Assembly: GCF_011378715.1 (NCBI RefSeq)
Contig: NZ_WTKU01000010.1
Location: 1-64,000, forward strand
Length of the DNA: 64,000 bases
Source of the DNA: Psychromonas sp. SA13A
GTDB lineage: Bacteria; Pseudomonadota; Gammaproteobacteria; Enterobacterales; Psychromonadaceae
Direction of reading: 5' to 3'
In this document: piece by piece, positions 55,560 to 64,000 of the stretch
Position numbering within the stretch: position 1 is the first letter of the stretch
Layout: the number at the start of each line of letters is the position of its first letter
The notes under the pieces: model-generated
The model's database searches: none
What the model was told of the DNA's origin: nothing
The model's input: only the letters and a program-made list of their open reading frames with translations
Made by a program: the position numbers and the translations under genes

Positions 55560-57341
55560 ATGCTAACTATTTTATCGTTTATATTTTTTACTGGGTTGGT
55601 TGCGATCATCTCCTATTACAAAACAAAGGGTGAAAACTTATCCAGCTTAAAAGGTTATTTTCTCGCGGGAAGGAGCCTACCTTGGTATGTGATTGCAGGG
55701 TCACTTTTTTTAACCAATATCTCTGCAGAACAATTAGCAGGCCTTAACGCTAATGCATTTCGTAATGGCGCGAATGTAATGGCCTGGGAAGCCACCTCTG
55801 CACTGACCTTAATTGTGTTGGCGTTTATCTTTTTACCGCGCTTTTTAAAATCAGGCATTTCTACGATCCCACAGTTTCTTGAAATCCGTTATGGAAAGAA
55901 AATGCGTACCGTTGCATCTGCCATTTTTATCTATGCGATCGTGATTGGATTTTTACCTTTTGTTTTGTACGCAGGTGCTATCACCTTAGGTAAATTATTT
56001 GATATTAGTGGTGTATTAGGTATCTCTGATTACGCAACAACCTGGGTGATGGTAATCGCGATTGGTGTTGTAGGTGGTATTTATGCGGTATTTGGTGGGT
56101 TAAAAGCCGTGGCCATTTCCGACACTATTAATGGCATCGGATTATTAATTGCTGCTTTATTCGTGCCTATTATTGCTTTGTACCAATTAGGCTCAGGCGA
56201 CTTTTCAAATGGTTTTAATATCTTACTAGTAGAAGCGCCAGAGCGTATGCAGGCGTTAGGTTTAACCGAGGATGCAAACATTCCATGGCACGGACTTATT
56301 TCAGGTGTGCTCATCATTAACCTTTTTTATTGGTGTACAAACCAAGCCATCGTACAACGTGCGCTAGCAGCAAAAACATTAGCTGAAGGTCAGAAAGGTG
56401 TACTCGCAGCGGCGGCTTTAAAAATATTAGGTGTTGTCATGTTGGTATTACCGGGCATCATTGCTTGGCATATGTATCAACGCGGTATGATCTCCATTCC
56501 AATGAAAGAAGTCGGTGGAATGGTAGTTAACTCTGATATGTCTTACCCGGTATTAGTAAGAGCAGTATTACCTACTTGGTTAACTGGATTCTTTGGCGCC
56601 GTTTTATTTGGTGCAGTATTAAGCTCATTTAATAGTGGCGTTAATAGTTTATCAACCCTGATCAGCCTTGATATTTACAAACAACTTATTAAACCAGCCG
56701 CAACAGAAATTGAAACGGTACGTATCGGTAAATTATTCGGTATTGCAACGATTGTAATTTGTATTGGTATTGCGCCGTTTATCTCTACAGCAGAAAGTTT
56801 ATATACTCTGATGCGAACCATTATGGCGGTCATCAATGTGCCTATCTTTGCCGTATTATTAATGGGAGTCATTTCTAAAAGAGCACCTGCTCTTGCCGGT
56901 TATGTAGGTTTGGTAACTGGTATGGTCTTCTTCTTTGTCAGTAAGTTTATCCTTAATGGTGACTTTGGTTTATTCCAAGTTCACTGGTTAAATTTAGTAG
57001 GCATGAACTTAGTATTAATGTTAGCGGTTATGACTGCAATCCGCTACTGGAAACCAATGGATAAACCTTATATTCAGGTTGCAACCAATGAAGTTGAAGT
57101 AAATGAATGGAAGCATGCAAAACTTGCTAGTTGGATATTGATTTTTGCTTTCATTACACTTTACACGGTTTTCTCTCCACTAGGTTTAACCTCTGAAACA
57201 GGTTCATGGTTGAAAGTAGCCCTCACTATTTCAGGTAGTATGTTGCTGCTCTATTTTGTTTATAACAGCATCAAAAAAGTATTAGCCAATAAATCCACAG
57301 CGGATCCCATTAAGACTAAAAGCATCAATGCAGCATCATAG
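55560..57341 (+). CDS. yidK: SSS-family sodium:solute symporter, YidK-like
   Basis: 593 residues with about 14 membrane spans and the SLC5 core: KGYFLAGRSLPWYVIAGSLF, TNISAEQLAGLNANAF, the YAVFGGLKAVAISDTINGIG motif, and VLFGAVLSSFNSGVNSLSTL. It should import an organic solute with sodium. It lies directly before the sulfatase gene and follows the divergent AraC gene, matching E. coli yidL-yidK-yidJ order. A terminator-like hairpin separates it from the sulfatase gene. Confidence 0.9.
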   Translation: MLTILSFIFFTGLVAIISYYKTKGENLSSLKGYFLAGRSLPWYVIAGSLFLTNISAEQLAGLNANAFRNGANVMAWEATSALTLIVLAFIFLPRFLKSGISTIPQFLEIRYGKKMRTVASAIFIYAIVIGFLPFVLYAGAITLGKLFDISGVLGISDYATTWVMVIAIGVVGGIYAVFGGLKAVAISDTINGIGLLIAALFVPIIALYQLGSGDFSNGFNILLVEAPERMQALGLTEDANIPWHGLISGVLIINLFYWCTNQAIVQRALAAKTLAEGQKGVLAAAALKILGVVMLVLPGIIAWHMYQRGMISIPMKEVGGMVVNSDMSYPVLVRAVLPTWLTGFFGAVLFGAVLSSFNSGVNSLSTLISLDIYKQLIKPAATEIETVRIGKLFGIATIVICIGIAPFISTAESLYTLMRTIMAVINVPIFAVLLMGVISKRAPALAGYVGLVTGMVFFFVSKFILNGDFGLFQVHWLNLVGMNLVLMLAVMTAIRYWKPMDKPYIQVATNEVEVNEWKHAKLASWILIFAFITLYTVFSPLGLTSETGSWLKVALTISGSMLLLYFVYNSIKKVLANKSTADPIKTKSINAAS

Positions 57342-57351
57342 ATAGAACAAT

Positions 57352-57384
57352 AAAGGGGGCCATATTATCAGGCTCCCTTTTATC
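57352..57384 (+). terminator. Hairpin between the symporter and sulfatase genes
   Basis: AAAGGGGGCC pairs with GGCTCCCTTT (one G/T pair) around a 9-base loop, followed by a short T-rich stretch. It may attenuate readthrough from the symporter into the sulfatase gene rather than end transcription fully. Confidence 0.6.
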
Positions 57385-57405
57385 AATATAGAAGTAGGAT
57401 TTCCC

Positions 57406-58932
57406 ATGAAAAAACCAAATATAATTTTAATCATGACTGATACACAAGCCACTAACATGGTCGGTTGTTACAGTGGTAAAGCGCTGAATACAAATAATAT
57501 AGACCAGCTTGCAAGTGAAGGTATTCAGTTTAACTCAGCTTATACGTGCTCACCGGTTTGTACGCCTGCTCGAGGCGGATTATTTACTGGTATATATTCC
57601 AATCAATCCGGCCCTTGGACAAATAATATTGCACCGGGGTTAAATATTAGAAACATGGGCCATCATTTTAAACATGCAAATTATAAAACCTGTTATATCG
57701 GCAAATGGCATTTAGATGGCCACGATTACTTTGGAACGGGTGTTTGCCCGCCAGAATGGGATGAAGAGTTTTGGTATGAAGGTGCTAATTACTTGGCTGA
57801 ATTAAGTGATAAAGAAATAGATCTGTGGCGCAATGGTCTTAATTCCGCAGCGGAATTAAGGGCTAATAATATCACCGCTGAATTTACTTGGGCGAACCGT
57901 ATAAGCAATCGTGCTGTTGATTATATTAATCGTCGTGAACAGGAAAAAGACCAACCCTTTTTGATGGTACTGTCATACGATGAACCACACCACCCTTTCA
58001 CTTGCCCACCAGAATATGTTGATAAATATGAAGACTTTGCCTATGACTTAGGTAAAAAAGCCTTTGATACTTTAGAAAAAAAACCTATACATCATAAGCT
58101 GTGGAGTGATGCGATGCCTTCACCTGTAGGGGAAGATGGGCAATATCGTCATCCACTTTATTTTGCTTGCAATGACTATGTTGATGATGAAATTGGGCGA
58201 GTTATTAAACATCTTGATCAATCTGAGCTAGACAATACATGGATTGTCTATACCTCTGATCACGGAGAAATGATGGGAGCACATAAGTTAGTGAGTAAAG
58301 GTGCTGCTATGTATGACGACATCACTAACATCCCTTTAATTATTCGTCCCCCCTCTTCTGATAGAGCACTTGATGCGAGTGCAAAAGTCATTAATACGCC
58401 TGTCAGTCACATCGATATTTTGCCAACGCTAATGATGCTAGCAGGCATCACTCCACCTGAAATCTTACCTGGTGAAAACTTATTATCGATTAATGATCAA
58501 CTCAATATCACACGCGGCGTGATGGTAGAGTTTAATCGTTATGAAATTGAACACGATAGTTTTGGTGGTTTTATTCCTGTGCGTTGTTGGGTTAATAACG
58601 ATTATAAATTGGTGCTTAATCTACTCACAAGCGATGAACTATACGACAGAAAAAACGATCCAGATGAGTTAAATAATCTTATTACATCGCCAAAACATGA
58701 AGTGATTCGTGACCAAATACATGATACTTTATTAGCCTATATGGATACTATTCGAGACCCTTTCAGAAGCTATCAATGGGCGGTAAGACCCTGGAGAAAA
58801 GGTATTGAGGCAAATTGGATGGGGGCTTTTAGACCCAAACCACGCGATGGGTTTTCTAAAGTAGTACGAGATTACGATACTGGCATGCCCACACAAGGTG
58901 TCAAAGTGGAAGATAAAAAACAAAAGTTCTAA
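57406..58932 (+). CDS. yidJ: Sulfatase, YidJ-like
   Basis: 508 residues of the formylglycine sulfatase family. The active-site signature is VCTPARGGLFTG with Cys52 as the residue converted to formylglycine; this is the Cys type, so an oxygen-independent (anSME) or FGE-type maturase is needed and none is in the window. Metal ligands are visible in MTDTQATNMVG and TSDHGEMMGAH; VSYDEPHHPF supplies further active-site residues. The start, the signature region and the C-terminal WMGAFRPKPRDGF and TGMPTQGVKVEDKKQKF recall E. coli YidJ closely. No signal peptide: it acts in the cytoplasm on imported substrate. Confidence 0.95.
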   Translation: MKKPNIILIMTDTQATNMVGCYSGKALNTNNIDQLASEGIQFNSAYTCSPVCTPARGGLFTGIYSNQSGPWTNNIAPGLNIRNMGHHFKHANYKTCYIGKWHLDGHDYFGTGVCPPEWDEEFWYEGANYLAELSDKEIDLWRNGLNSAAELRANNITAEFTWANRISNRAVDYINRREQEKDQPFLMVLSYDEPHHPFTCPPEYVDKYEDFAYDLGKKAFDTLEKKPIHHKLWSDAMPSPVGEDGQYRHPLYFACNDYVDDEIGRVIKHLDQSELDNTWIVYTSDHGEMMGAHKLVSKGAAMYDDITNIPLIIRPPSSDRALDASAKVINTPVSHIDILPTLMMLAGITPPEILPGENLLSINDQLNITRGVMVEFNRYEIEHDSFGGFIPVRCWVNNDYKLVLNLLTSDELYDRKNDPDELNNLITSPKHEVIRDQIHDTLLAYMDTIRDPFRSYQWAVRPWRKGIEANWMGAFRPKPRDGFSKVVRDYDTGMPTQGVKVEDKKQKF

Positions 58933-59027
58933 ACGACTATTTAATTTATGCCTAAGTGACTTCCAAATAAAGCTTGGGCATATAAAATATATTTTAATAA
59001 TGTGTTTATTATTACTCGAGTAATTTT

Positions 59028-59375
59028 ATGAAATGGATCAAGCAAGGCAACGCACCTGACTACCGGTTCTCTTTAGCCAACGAACGTACCTTTTTGGCGT
59101 GGATCAGAACCTCACTGGCTTTTTTAGCCGCAGCCATTGGCTTAGATCAGTTAGCCCCTAATTTAGCCTCTCCAGCAATCAGAGAAATGCTTTCTTTAGC
59201 GCTGTGTTTATTTGCCGCCCTGATAGCGCTTTATGCTTATTTACGTTGGGTCGCAAATGAAAAAGCAATGCGTCAGAATACAGACCTGCCATATACTAAA
59301 ATTTTGCGCTTAGTGAGTATCTTCATGACTCTTATTGCTTGCGCCATAATATTGATGATCAGCAATGCCATTTAG
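59028..59375 (+). CDS. yidH: DUF202 membrane protein, YidH-like
   Basis: 115 residues with the DUF202 signature DYRFSLANERTFLAWIRTSL followed by AFLAAAIGLDQ and two further membrane segments. E. coli YidH is the neighbour of yidJ. It overlaps the next DUF202 gene by 11 bases. Function unknown. Confidence 0.88.
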   Translation: MKWIKQGNAPDYRFSLANERTFLAWIRTSLAFLAAAIGLDQLAPNLASPAIREMLSLALCLFAALIALYAYLRWVANEKAMRQNTDLPYTKILRLVSIFMTLIACAIILMISNAI

Positions 59376-59733
59376 CCGTATATCAAGACGTCATGACGAC
59401 CCAGGATTACAGCCTGAAAGAACCTCATTATCATGGTACCGAACGTTATTTTTAATCGTCGGTGTCTCGATGTTATTTCTAAGGTTAGGATTTATTAAAA
59501 ATGACCTTATTTTAGTCGCTGGTAGTATTATTTTATTACTCTGTAATATTGGTGTTTGCATCTATGCCTACAAACGGAACCTATTCGATGAAAGAAGTAC
59601 AGTACTCACTTCTTACGGCTCAGTGATAGTTAAAAAAATGATCTGTTTTGCGATCATCTTCAGTGCGCTTGTATTCGCATTATCAATCATTATGTCTAGT
59701 TATAATCGTATATTTGAATCGTACCTGATCTAG
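59365..59733 (+). CDS. yidG: DUF202 membrane protein, YidG-like
   Basis: 122 residues with the shorter DUF202 signature DDPGLQPERTSLSWYRTLFL and three membrane spans (about 27-43, 50-66 and 90-110). As in E. coli, the yidH and yidG-like genes are adjacent and of similar size. The overlap of 11 bases with yidH shows coupling. Confidence 0.85.
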   Translation: MPFSRISRRHDDPGLQPERTSLSWYRTLFLIVGVSMLFLRLGFIKNDLILVAGSIILLLCNIGVCIYAYKRNLFDERSTVLTSYGSVIVKKMICFAIIFSALVFALSIIMSSYNRIFESYLI

Positions 59734-60361
59734 ATAAATTGCGTCGAATGAACTGTTGAATGAGTCAGACAATAACCCCAGCTATTTATATGAAGGTTAC
59801 AAACACTTCTTTAATCATTACCCCTGAACATGAAAACAATGAGCAGCTTAATGCCAATTCCCCCCTATCTTTATTAATGAAAAGACTAAAACAATAAGTA
59901 GGTCATAAGCTACTGCTTTAAATAGGTATCGACTTCCCCCATAAATATGGTTATGTATCAATTTTTTACCGGGTGTTGCAATTAGTTGACTACTAATAAT
60001 CGGTCAACTCAATAGCCAATATGACTGCTATTCCACAAAGAACTTTTCTAACATCGGATTTCATGTCCGTTACCATTCTAAATACAAATTCAGCAAGCCA
60101 TGAAATAAACCAATTTGAGGCATTTAAATGAAAATCTAACAGCTTAATCCAGACGTTAGACCTATTCATAACATCAAGAAAGATACTTCTATCATTACTG
60201 CCATTACTTATTTTTATCTCTAAACGTGTTTTAGGTTATGGCTAGTTTAAGCCGTTTCATGGTTATTAATATCCAAAATAAAGATACAAATTAGTGAGAT
60301 ATTCATCAACATTTTATTGAAAAAATTCACCATACTGCCCTCTCTACAAGGGGAACTTTAG
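59734..60361. other. 628-base gap before the second sulfatase unit
   Basis: Holds a 35-codon plus-strand frame from 59790 (MKVTNTSLIITPEHENNEQL...) with no clear ribosome-binding site, and otherwise no gene I would defend. The promoter of the second sulfatase-symporter pair must lie near its 3' end; AAGGGGAA precedes ATG 60362. Confidence 0.4.
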
Positions 60362-61825
60362 ATGTTAAAAAAACCTAATATACTTATTTTCATGACTGAT
60401 CAGCAGCGTGGTGATACGTTAAATAATCAAGATATTTTCATGCCTAATACTCGTGAATTAATGGCAGGTGGTATTCACTTTAACAATACCTATTGTCCAT
60501 CTCCACATTGTTGCCCTTCTCGTGCATCTTTTTTTACAGGCTTATACCCCACTCAACATGGAGTTTGGAATAATGTTTGTGTGCAGAATGCACTTTCTCG
60601 TGGTTTAAATGCAGGTAGTGAGTTATTCAGTGATTATCTCAAAGAGCAAGATTACTCACTGTATTTTGCTGGTAAGTGGCATGTCTGTTTTGATACAGGC
60701 CCTGAAGATTACGGCTATGAAGAATTATTAGTCACTTGTAATAAAGAGCAAAAGAATGACGTTACTAATGATGCAATGTCTCCAGGTTGGGATATGTACA
60801 AAGCGATTGCTAATGAACCAGCATCAATTCGTAAAGAAGGTGAAATTAAACGTCCTGGTTATCCAGAATACATACATTATGGCATTGATGAAAACCCCTT
60901 TAATGACCGAGGAATAGTTGACTCTGCAATAGAAAAACTCAAACAAATTCGCGAATCAAATACAGAAAAACCTTGGTCAATGTACATAGGTACTTTAGGC
61001 CCACATGACCCTTACTTTGTACCACAAGCATTTTTGGATATGTATGCGAATTATGAGGTCAAGTTAAGTGAAATTCATGATGATTTTATGCTTGATAAAC
61101 CCTTTTACAATCGCAAAGTAAGATGTCTTTTTGATCAACTTAGTGTCCTTGAAAAGAAAGATGCAATTCGTCATTACATGGCATTTTGCACCTATGAAGA
61201 TTATCTATTAGGACTGGTACTCACGGAGTTAAAACAACATCCTGACTTCGATAATACCTTGATCTTAGCCACTAGCGATCACGGTGATTACAATGGGGAG
61301 CATGGGCTTTGGTGCAAAGGCCTACCGGCATTTAAAGGCGCATACCACATACCCGCCGTTGCTTATTGGAAAAATGGCATTGAAAATCCAGGCCGAGTCT
61401 GCGAGCAACTTGTTTCATTAACAGACTTTGCCCCTACCTTTTTAGAGGTCGCAGGCACGCAATTCAAACATCCCGTTGTTGGTAATAGTTTAGCGTCACT
61501 GTTTAAAGAAAATGAGCAGGCTCAGTATCGAGAGTTCTTATTTACTCAAACTAACGGTAATGAGCTTTACTGCACTCAACGCAGTGTTTTTAACCTCCAT
61601 TGGAAACTTGTACATAACCCATTAGACACCGATGAATTGTATGACCTCAACAATGACCCTAATGAATTGTGTAACCGTATCAACGATCCAAAACTTGATC
61701 AGATCAAAAAAGATCTGCATCAACAACTTTGGCAATTTGCCGCTAGCGTAGACGATCAGAATATAAACCCTTATATCATGGTTGGTATGGCCGAATATGG
61801 CCCCGCTATCGCTTATCAGAAATAA
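60362..61825 (+). CDS. Second sulfatase (formylglycine type)
   Basis: 487 residues; active-site signature HCCPSRASFFTG with Cys50 as the predicted formylglycine. Metal-binding regions are IFMTDQQRGDT and ATSDHGDYNGEHGLW; GTLGPHDPYF is the usual substrate-side motif. It is a paralogue, not a duplicate, of the first sulfatase: the fold motifs are shared but the middle is different. No signal peptide. It stands 15 bases before a second SSS symporter gene. The substrate is probably a sulfated organic acid, sugar or amino compound; the sequence does not say which. Confidence 0.94.
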   Translation: MLKKPNILIFMTDQQRGDTLNNQDIFMPNTRELMAGGIHFNNTYCPSPHCCPSRASFFTGLYPTQHGVWNNVCVQNALSRGLNAGSELFSDYLKEQDYSLYFAGKWHVCFDTGPEDYGYEELLVTCNKEQKNDVTNDAMSPGWDMYKAIANEPASIRKEGEIKRPGYPEYIHYGIDENPFNDRGIVDSAIEKLKQIRESNTEKPWSMYIGTLGPHDPYFVPQAFLDMYANYEVKLSEIHDDFMLDKPFYNRKVRCLFDQLSVLEKKDAIRHYMAFCTYEDYLLGLVLTELKQHPDFDNTLILATSDHGDYNGEHGLWCKGLPAFKGAYHIPAVAYWKNGIENPGRVCEQLVSLTDFAPTFLEVAGTQFKHPVVGNSLASLFKENEQAQYREFLFTQTNGNELYCTQRSVFNLHWKLVHNPLDTDELYDLNNDPNELCNRINDPKLDQIKKDLHQQLWQFAASVDDQNINPYIMVGMAEYGPAIAYQK

Positions 61826-61840
61826 AAAGGAAGCATTAAA

Positions 61841-63589
61841 ATGAATACATGGACTCTATTAAGTTTTATTGGTTTTACAGCACTCGTTGCCATTATTTCG
61901 TATATAGCAACAAAAAAAGAAGATTTAAAATCCAGTGATGGGTATTTTCTCGGTGGACGAAGCCTGACAGGCATTTCAATTGGTTTTTCTATTTTGCTAA
62001 CCAACTGGTCTGCGGAGCAATTAATTGGTCTTAATGGCCAAGGCTTTAGTGTTGGTTTATCTAACATGGGTTGGGCAGTGACATCTGCCATTGCTTTTGT
62101 ATTAATGGCTTGTGTGTTTTTGCCTATGTTCATTCGCAAAGGGATCACCACTATTCCCGACTATATAGAAGACCGATTTGGGCCTACAGCACGTAATGTG
62201 ATTGCTTGGTGTATTTTGGTTAATATGGCAGCAGTGGCATTACCTTCGGTGGTTTATGCTGGTGCATTAGGCCTTAGTAAAATTTTTGATGTTTCCTCTC
62301 TATTCGGCATTTCAGATTCAAGTGCACTGATCATCTCTATTATTTTTATTACTATTATCGGTGGGTTCTACGCCATTTTTGGCGGCTTAAAAGCAGTTGT
62401 TGTTTCGGATACGGTCAACGGTATTGGCTTTTTTATAGGCAGCATTCTAGTACTCATATTAGCATTGCGAGCATTAGGCGCTGGTGACGCAGGTGATGGA
62501 TTAGTTGAACTTGTCACTAAAGAACCACAAATGCTTAATGCCGTTAGTTCTCCTAAGGTGAATGTGCCTTTTGGAGCTATTTTTACTGGCATGCTATTAA
62601 TGAACATTTATTTTGCTTGTACAAATCAAGTTATCATTCAACGAGCACTTGGTGCTAAAAGCTTAGCTGAAGGGCAAAAAGGGGTATTAATAGCCGGCAT
62701 TATTAAGATTATTAGTATATTCATTTTAATTGTACCTGGTATTGCAGCTTACCACCTTTATGGCTCTGAAAATATTCGCCCAGATGAAGCCTACCCGCTA
62801 TTAATTAATCGCCTGTTACCTGAAGCCGTGGTCGGTTTTTTTGGTGCCGTTCTTTTTGGTGCAATTATTTCAACTTTCAATTCAACCATTAACTCTTGCT
62901 CTACTATCTTTGCGGTTAATATTTATAAGCCATACCATAAAGGAAAAATGGATCCGGCAAAATGTATTACTGCCGGTAAATGGTTTGGTGCAGGCTTGGC
63001 TTTATTCGCAGCTATATGTGCACCGTTTATAAAATTTGCACCGCAGGGTTTATATATGTTCATGCAAGAATTCAATGCATTATTTACTATCCCTATGCTG
63101 TTAATGATTTTGGTTGGTATGGTATCTAAACGCGCTAGTTCAACGGCGACTATTTCCGGTATGTTGACCTACATGGCTCTATATTTATTCTTCCGCTTTG
63201 GTTATACAGGTTGGGATTTACATTTCTTGCATAAAACTGCCATCTACTTTGGTTGTGGTTTACTGGTCACCGCTGTTATCACTTATTTGCACCCTGCTGA
63301 AATTGTTAAAAGAAGAGTTCAAGAAGCTCCTGTTAATATTCAAAACTGGAAACATCTTCGTCTAGCATCAGTGGCTACGACAGTATTAATGGTCGCAACT
63401 TATGCCGTCGCTTCTCCAATCGGCGTTGTTGCACCTATTGAGGAGATCCCTGGTAATTTAATGATTATTTTATTCGCTTCTCTATTCAGTACTTGGGCGA
63501 TTAATACTGTTATTAAAAGATATTGTGATAATAAAGCCAATAGTATTTTTGAAAGTGGCCCTAAAGAGGAATTAATAAAACAAGTTTAA
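61841..63589 (+). CDS. Second SSS-family sodium:solute symporter
   Basis: 582 residues, paralogous to the symporter at 55560. Shared segments include DGYFLGGRSLTGISIGFSIL, LTNWSAEQLIGLNGQGF, FYAIFGGLKAVVVSDTVNGI, and VLFGAIISTFNSTINSCSTI. About 13-14 membrane segments. It should import the substrate of the sulfatase encoded 15 bases upstream. A strong terminator follows. Confidence 0.9.
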   Translation: MNTWTLLSFIGFTALVAIISYIATKKEDLKSSDGYFLGGRSLTGISIGFSILLTNWSAEQLIGLNGQGFSVGLSNMGWAVTSAIAFVLMACVFLPMFIRKGITTIPDYIEDRFGPTARNVIAWCILVNMAAVALPSVVYAGALGLSKIFDVSSLFGISDSSALIISIIFITIIGGFYAIFGGLKAVVVSDTVNGIGFFIGSILVLILALRALGAGDAGDGLVELVTKEPQMLNAVSSPKVNVPFGAIFTGMLLMNIYFACTNQVIIQRALGAKSLAEGQKGVLIAGIIKIISIFILIVPGIAAYHLYGSENIRPDEAYPLLINRLLPEAVVGFFGAVLFGAIISTFNSTINSCSTIFAVNIYKPYHKGKMDPAKCITAGKWFGAGLALFAAICAPFIKFAPQGLYMFMQEFNALFTIPMLLMILVGMVSKRASSTATISGMLTYMALYLFFRFGYTGWDLHFLHKTAIYFGCGLLVTAVITYLHPAEIVKRRVQEAPVNIQNWKHLRLASVATTVLMVATYAVASPIGVVAPIEEIPGNLMIILFASLFSTWAINTVIKRYCDNKANSIFESGPKEELIKQV

Positions 63590-63604
63590 CCCTGAGTTAA
63601 GGGT

Positions 63605-63636
63605 GGCCACATTACTTTTGTGATGTGGCCTTTTTT
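63605..63636 (+). terminator. Intrinsic terminator after the second symporter
   Basis: 8-base perfect stem GGCCACAT/ATGTGGCC (63605-63612 with 63623-63630) and T6, 15 bases past the stop. Confidence 0.92.
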
Positions 63637-63976
63637 GTTTGAAAATCATACTTACACTGAACTAATGGGATAAGTCTCATTAATACCCTATTCATTCAAG
63701 ATGTACATAACCACAACTCATGGTGTGAACTGTTCCTAGGCACTGTATCACTGCAAACAAAGGTGAAGTATCTAAGGGATATATACTATTATTATGGGTT
63801 TAAGCCCATAAGCGAGCCAGTACGCTTACTTTCATGCATCTCTACGTTATACAATATTTTTTAATACTTTTTGACCTTTATTTAGAACTGCTGTTTAGAA
63901 CAATTATTTTGCTCCTATGATTCATAGTCTAGGAATAATAGAAGTTAGCCTTGTTATAATTCAGGCGTTTACAGGA
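63637..63976. other. Intergenic sequence at the window end
   Basis: 340 bases with no open frame of interest. Presumably the promoter of the gene that begins at the edge. Confidence 0.35.
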
Positions 63977-64000
63977 ATGAATATGGAAAAACTCTTATTA
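63977..64000 (+). CDS. Possible start of the next gene (cut by the window end)
   Basis: ATG at 63977 and another at 63983, in frame, with ACAGGA just upstream: MNMEKLLL. Eight codons only, so no function can be assigned. Confidence 0.3.

Overview
The window is a piece of a marine gammaproteobacterial chromosome. The S10-spc-alpha ribosomal tail (rpsM-rpsK-rpsD-rpoA-rplQ), the apt-dnaX-ybaB block, dusC and purU all look like a moderately AT-rich, Psychromonas- or Moritella-like member of the Alteromonadales/Vibrionales side. The genus is an inference from general character; no 16S gene is present.

Layout. 1-2.9 kb: end of the alpha operon, closed by a bidirectional terminator. 2.9-14.2 kb: a minus-strand defence island. 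In transcription order it holds a methyltransferase-HNH fusion, a GHKL (MutL/MORC-like) ATPase, a Z1-domain SF2 helicase-like ATPase, a PD-(D/E)XK nuclease and an AIPR-family protein. These five are tightly coupled. After a 440-base gap comes a complete C5-cytosine methyltransferase. 14.5-18.5 kb: moxR-DUF58-tgpA operon. 18.7-21.8 kb: a LysR regulator divergent from a CmcJ-like oxidoreductase and an Old Yellow Enzyme. 22.6-24.2 kb: four tandem copies of a 361-364-base repeat, each predicted to fold as a hairpin followed by a three-way junction; two further degenerate copies lie at 31.8-32.1 kb. 24.2-28.6 kb: operon of a cupredoxin-like protein, a HAMP-GGDEF-EAL protein and an outer-membrane protein. 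28.7-31.8 kb: LysR remnant, SDR dehydrogenase, secreted protein, purU.

31.8-46.7 kb is an accessory region full of broken genes. It contains fossils of IS66 and IS6-type elements, a vapB antitoxin whose vapC is destroyed, a frameshifted propeller protein, and an integrase split by a precise IS630 insertion and also carrying a frameshifting deletion. In the middle is an intact signalling locus: ECF sigma factor, Ser/Thr kinase, Ser/Thr-type phosphatase, a membrane protein and a lipoprotein.

46.8-54.4 kb is core: ybaB, dnaX (with an in-frame A AAA AAG slippery site that would give a short gamma form), apt, a repeat cluster, dusC, and a response regulator-CheC/diguanylate cyclase pair. 54.5-63.6 kb is a sulfatase region. 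It matches the Escherichia coli yidL-yidK-yidJ-yidH-yidG cluster (AraC regulator, SSS symporter, sulfatase, two DUF202 membrane proteins), followed by a second, diverged sulfatase plus symporter pair. Together these would take up a sulfated or desulfated organic substrate and release sulfate from it.

The best candidates for new biology are the composite defence island, the structured tandem repeats, and the sigma factor-kinase-phosphatase locus.
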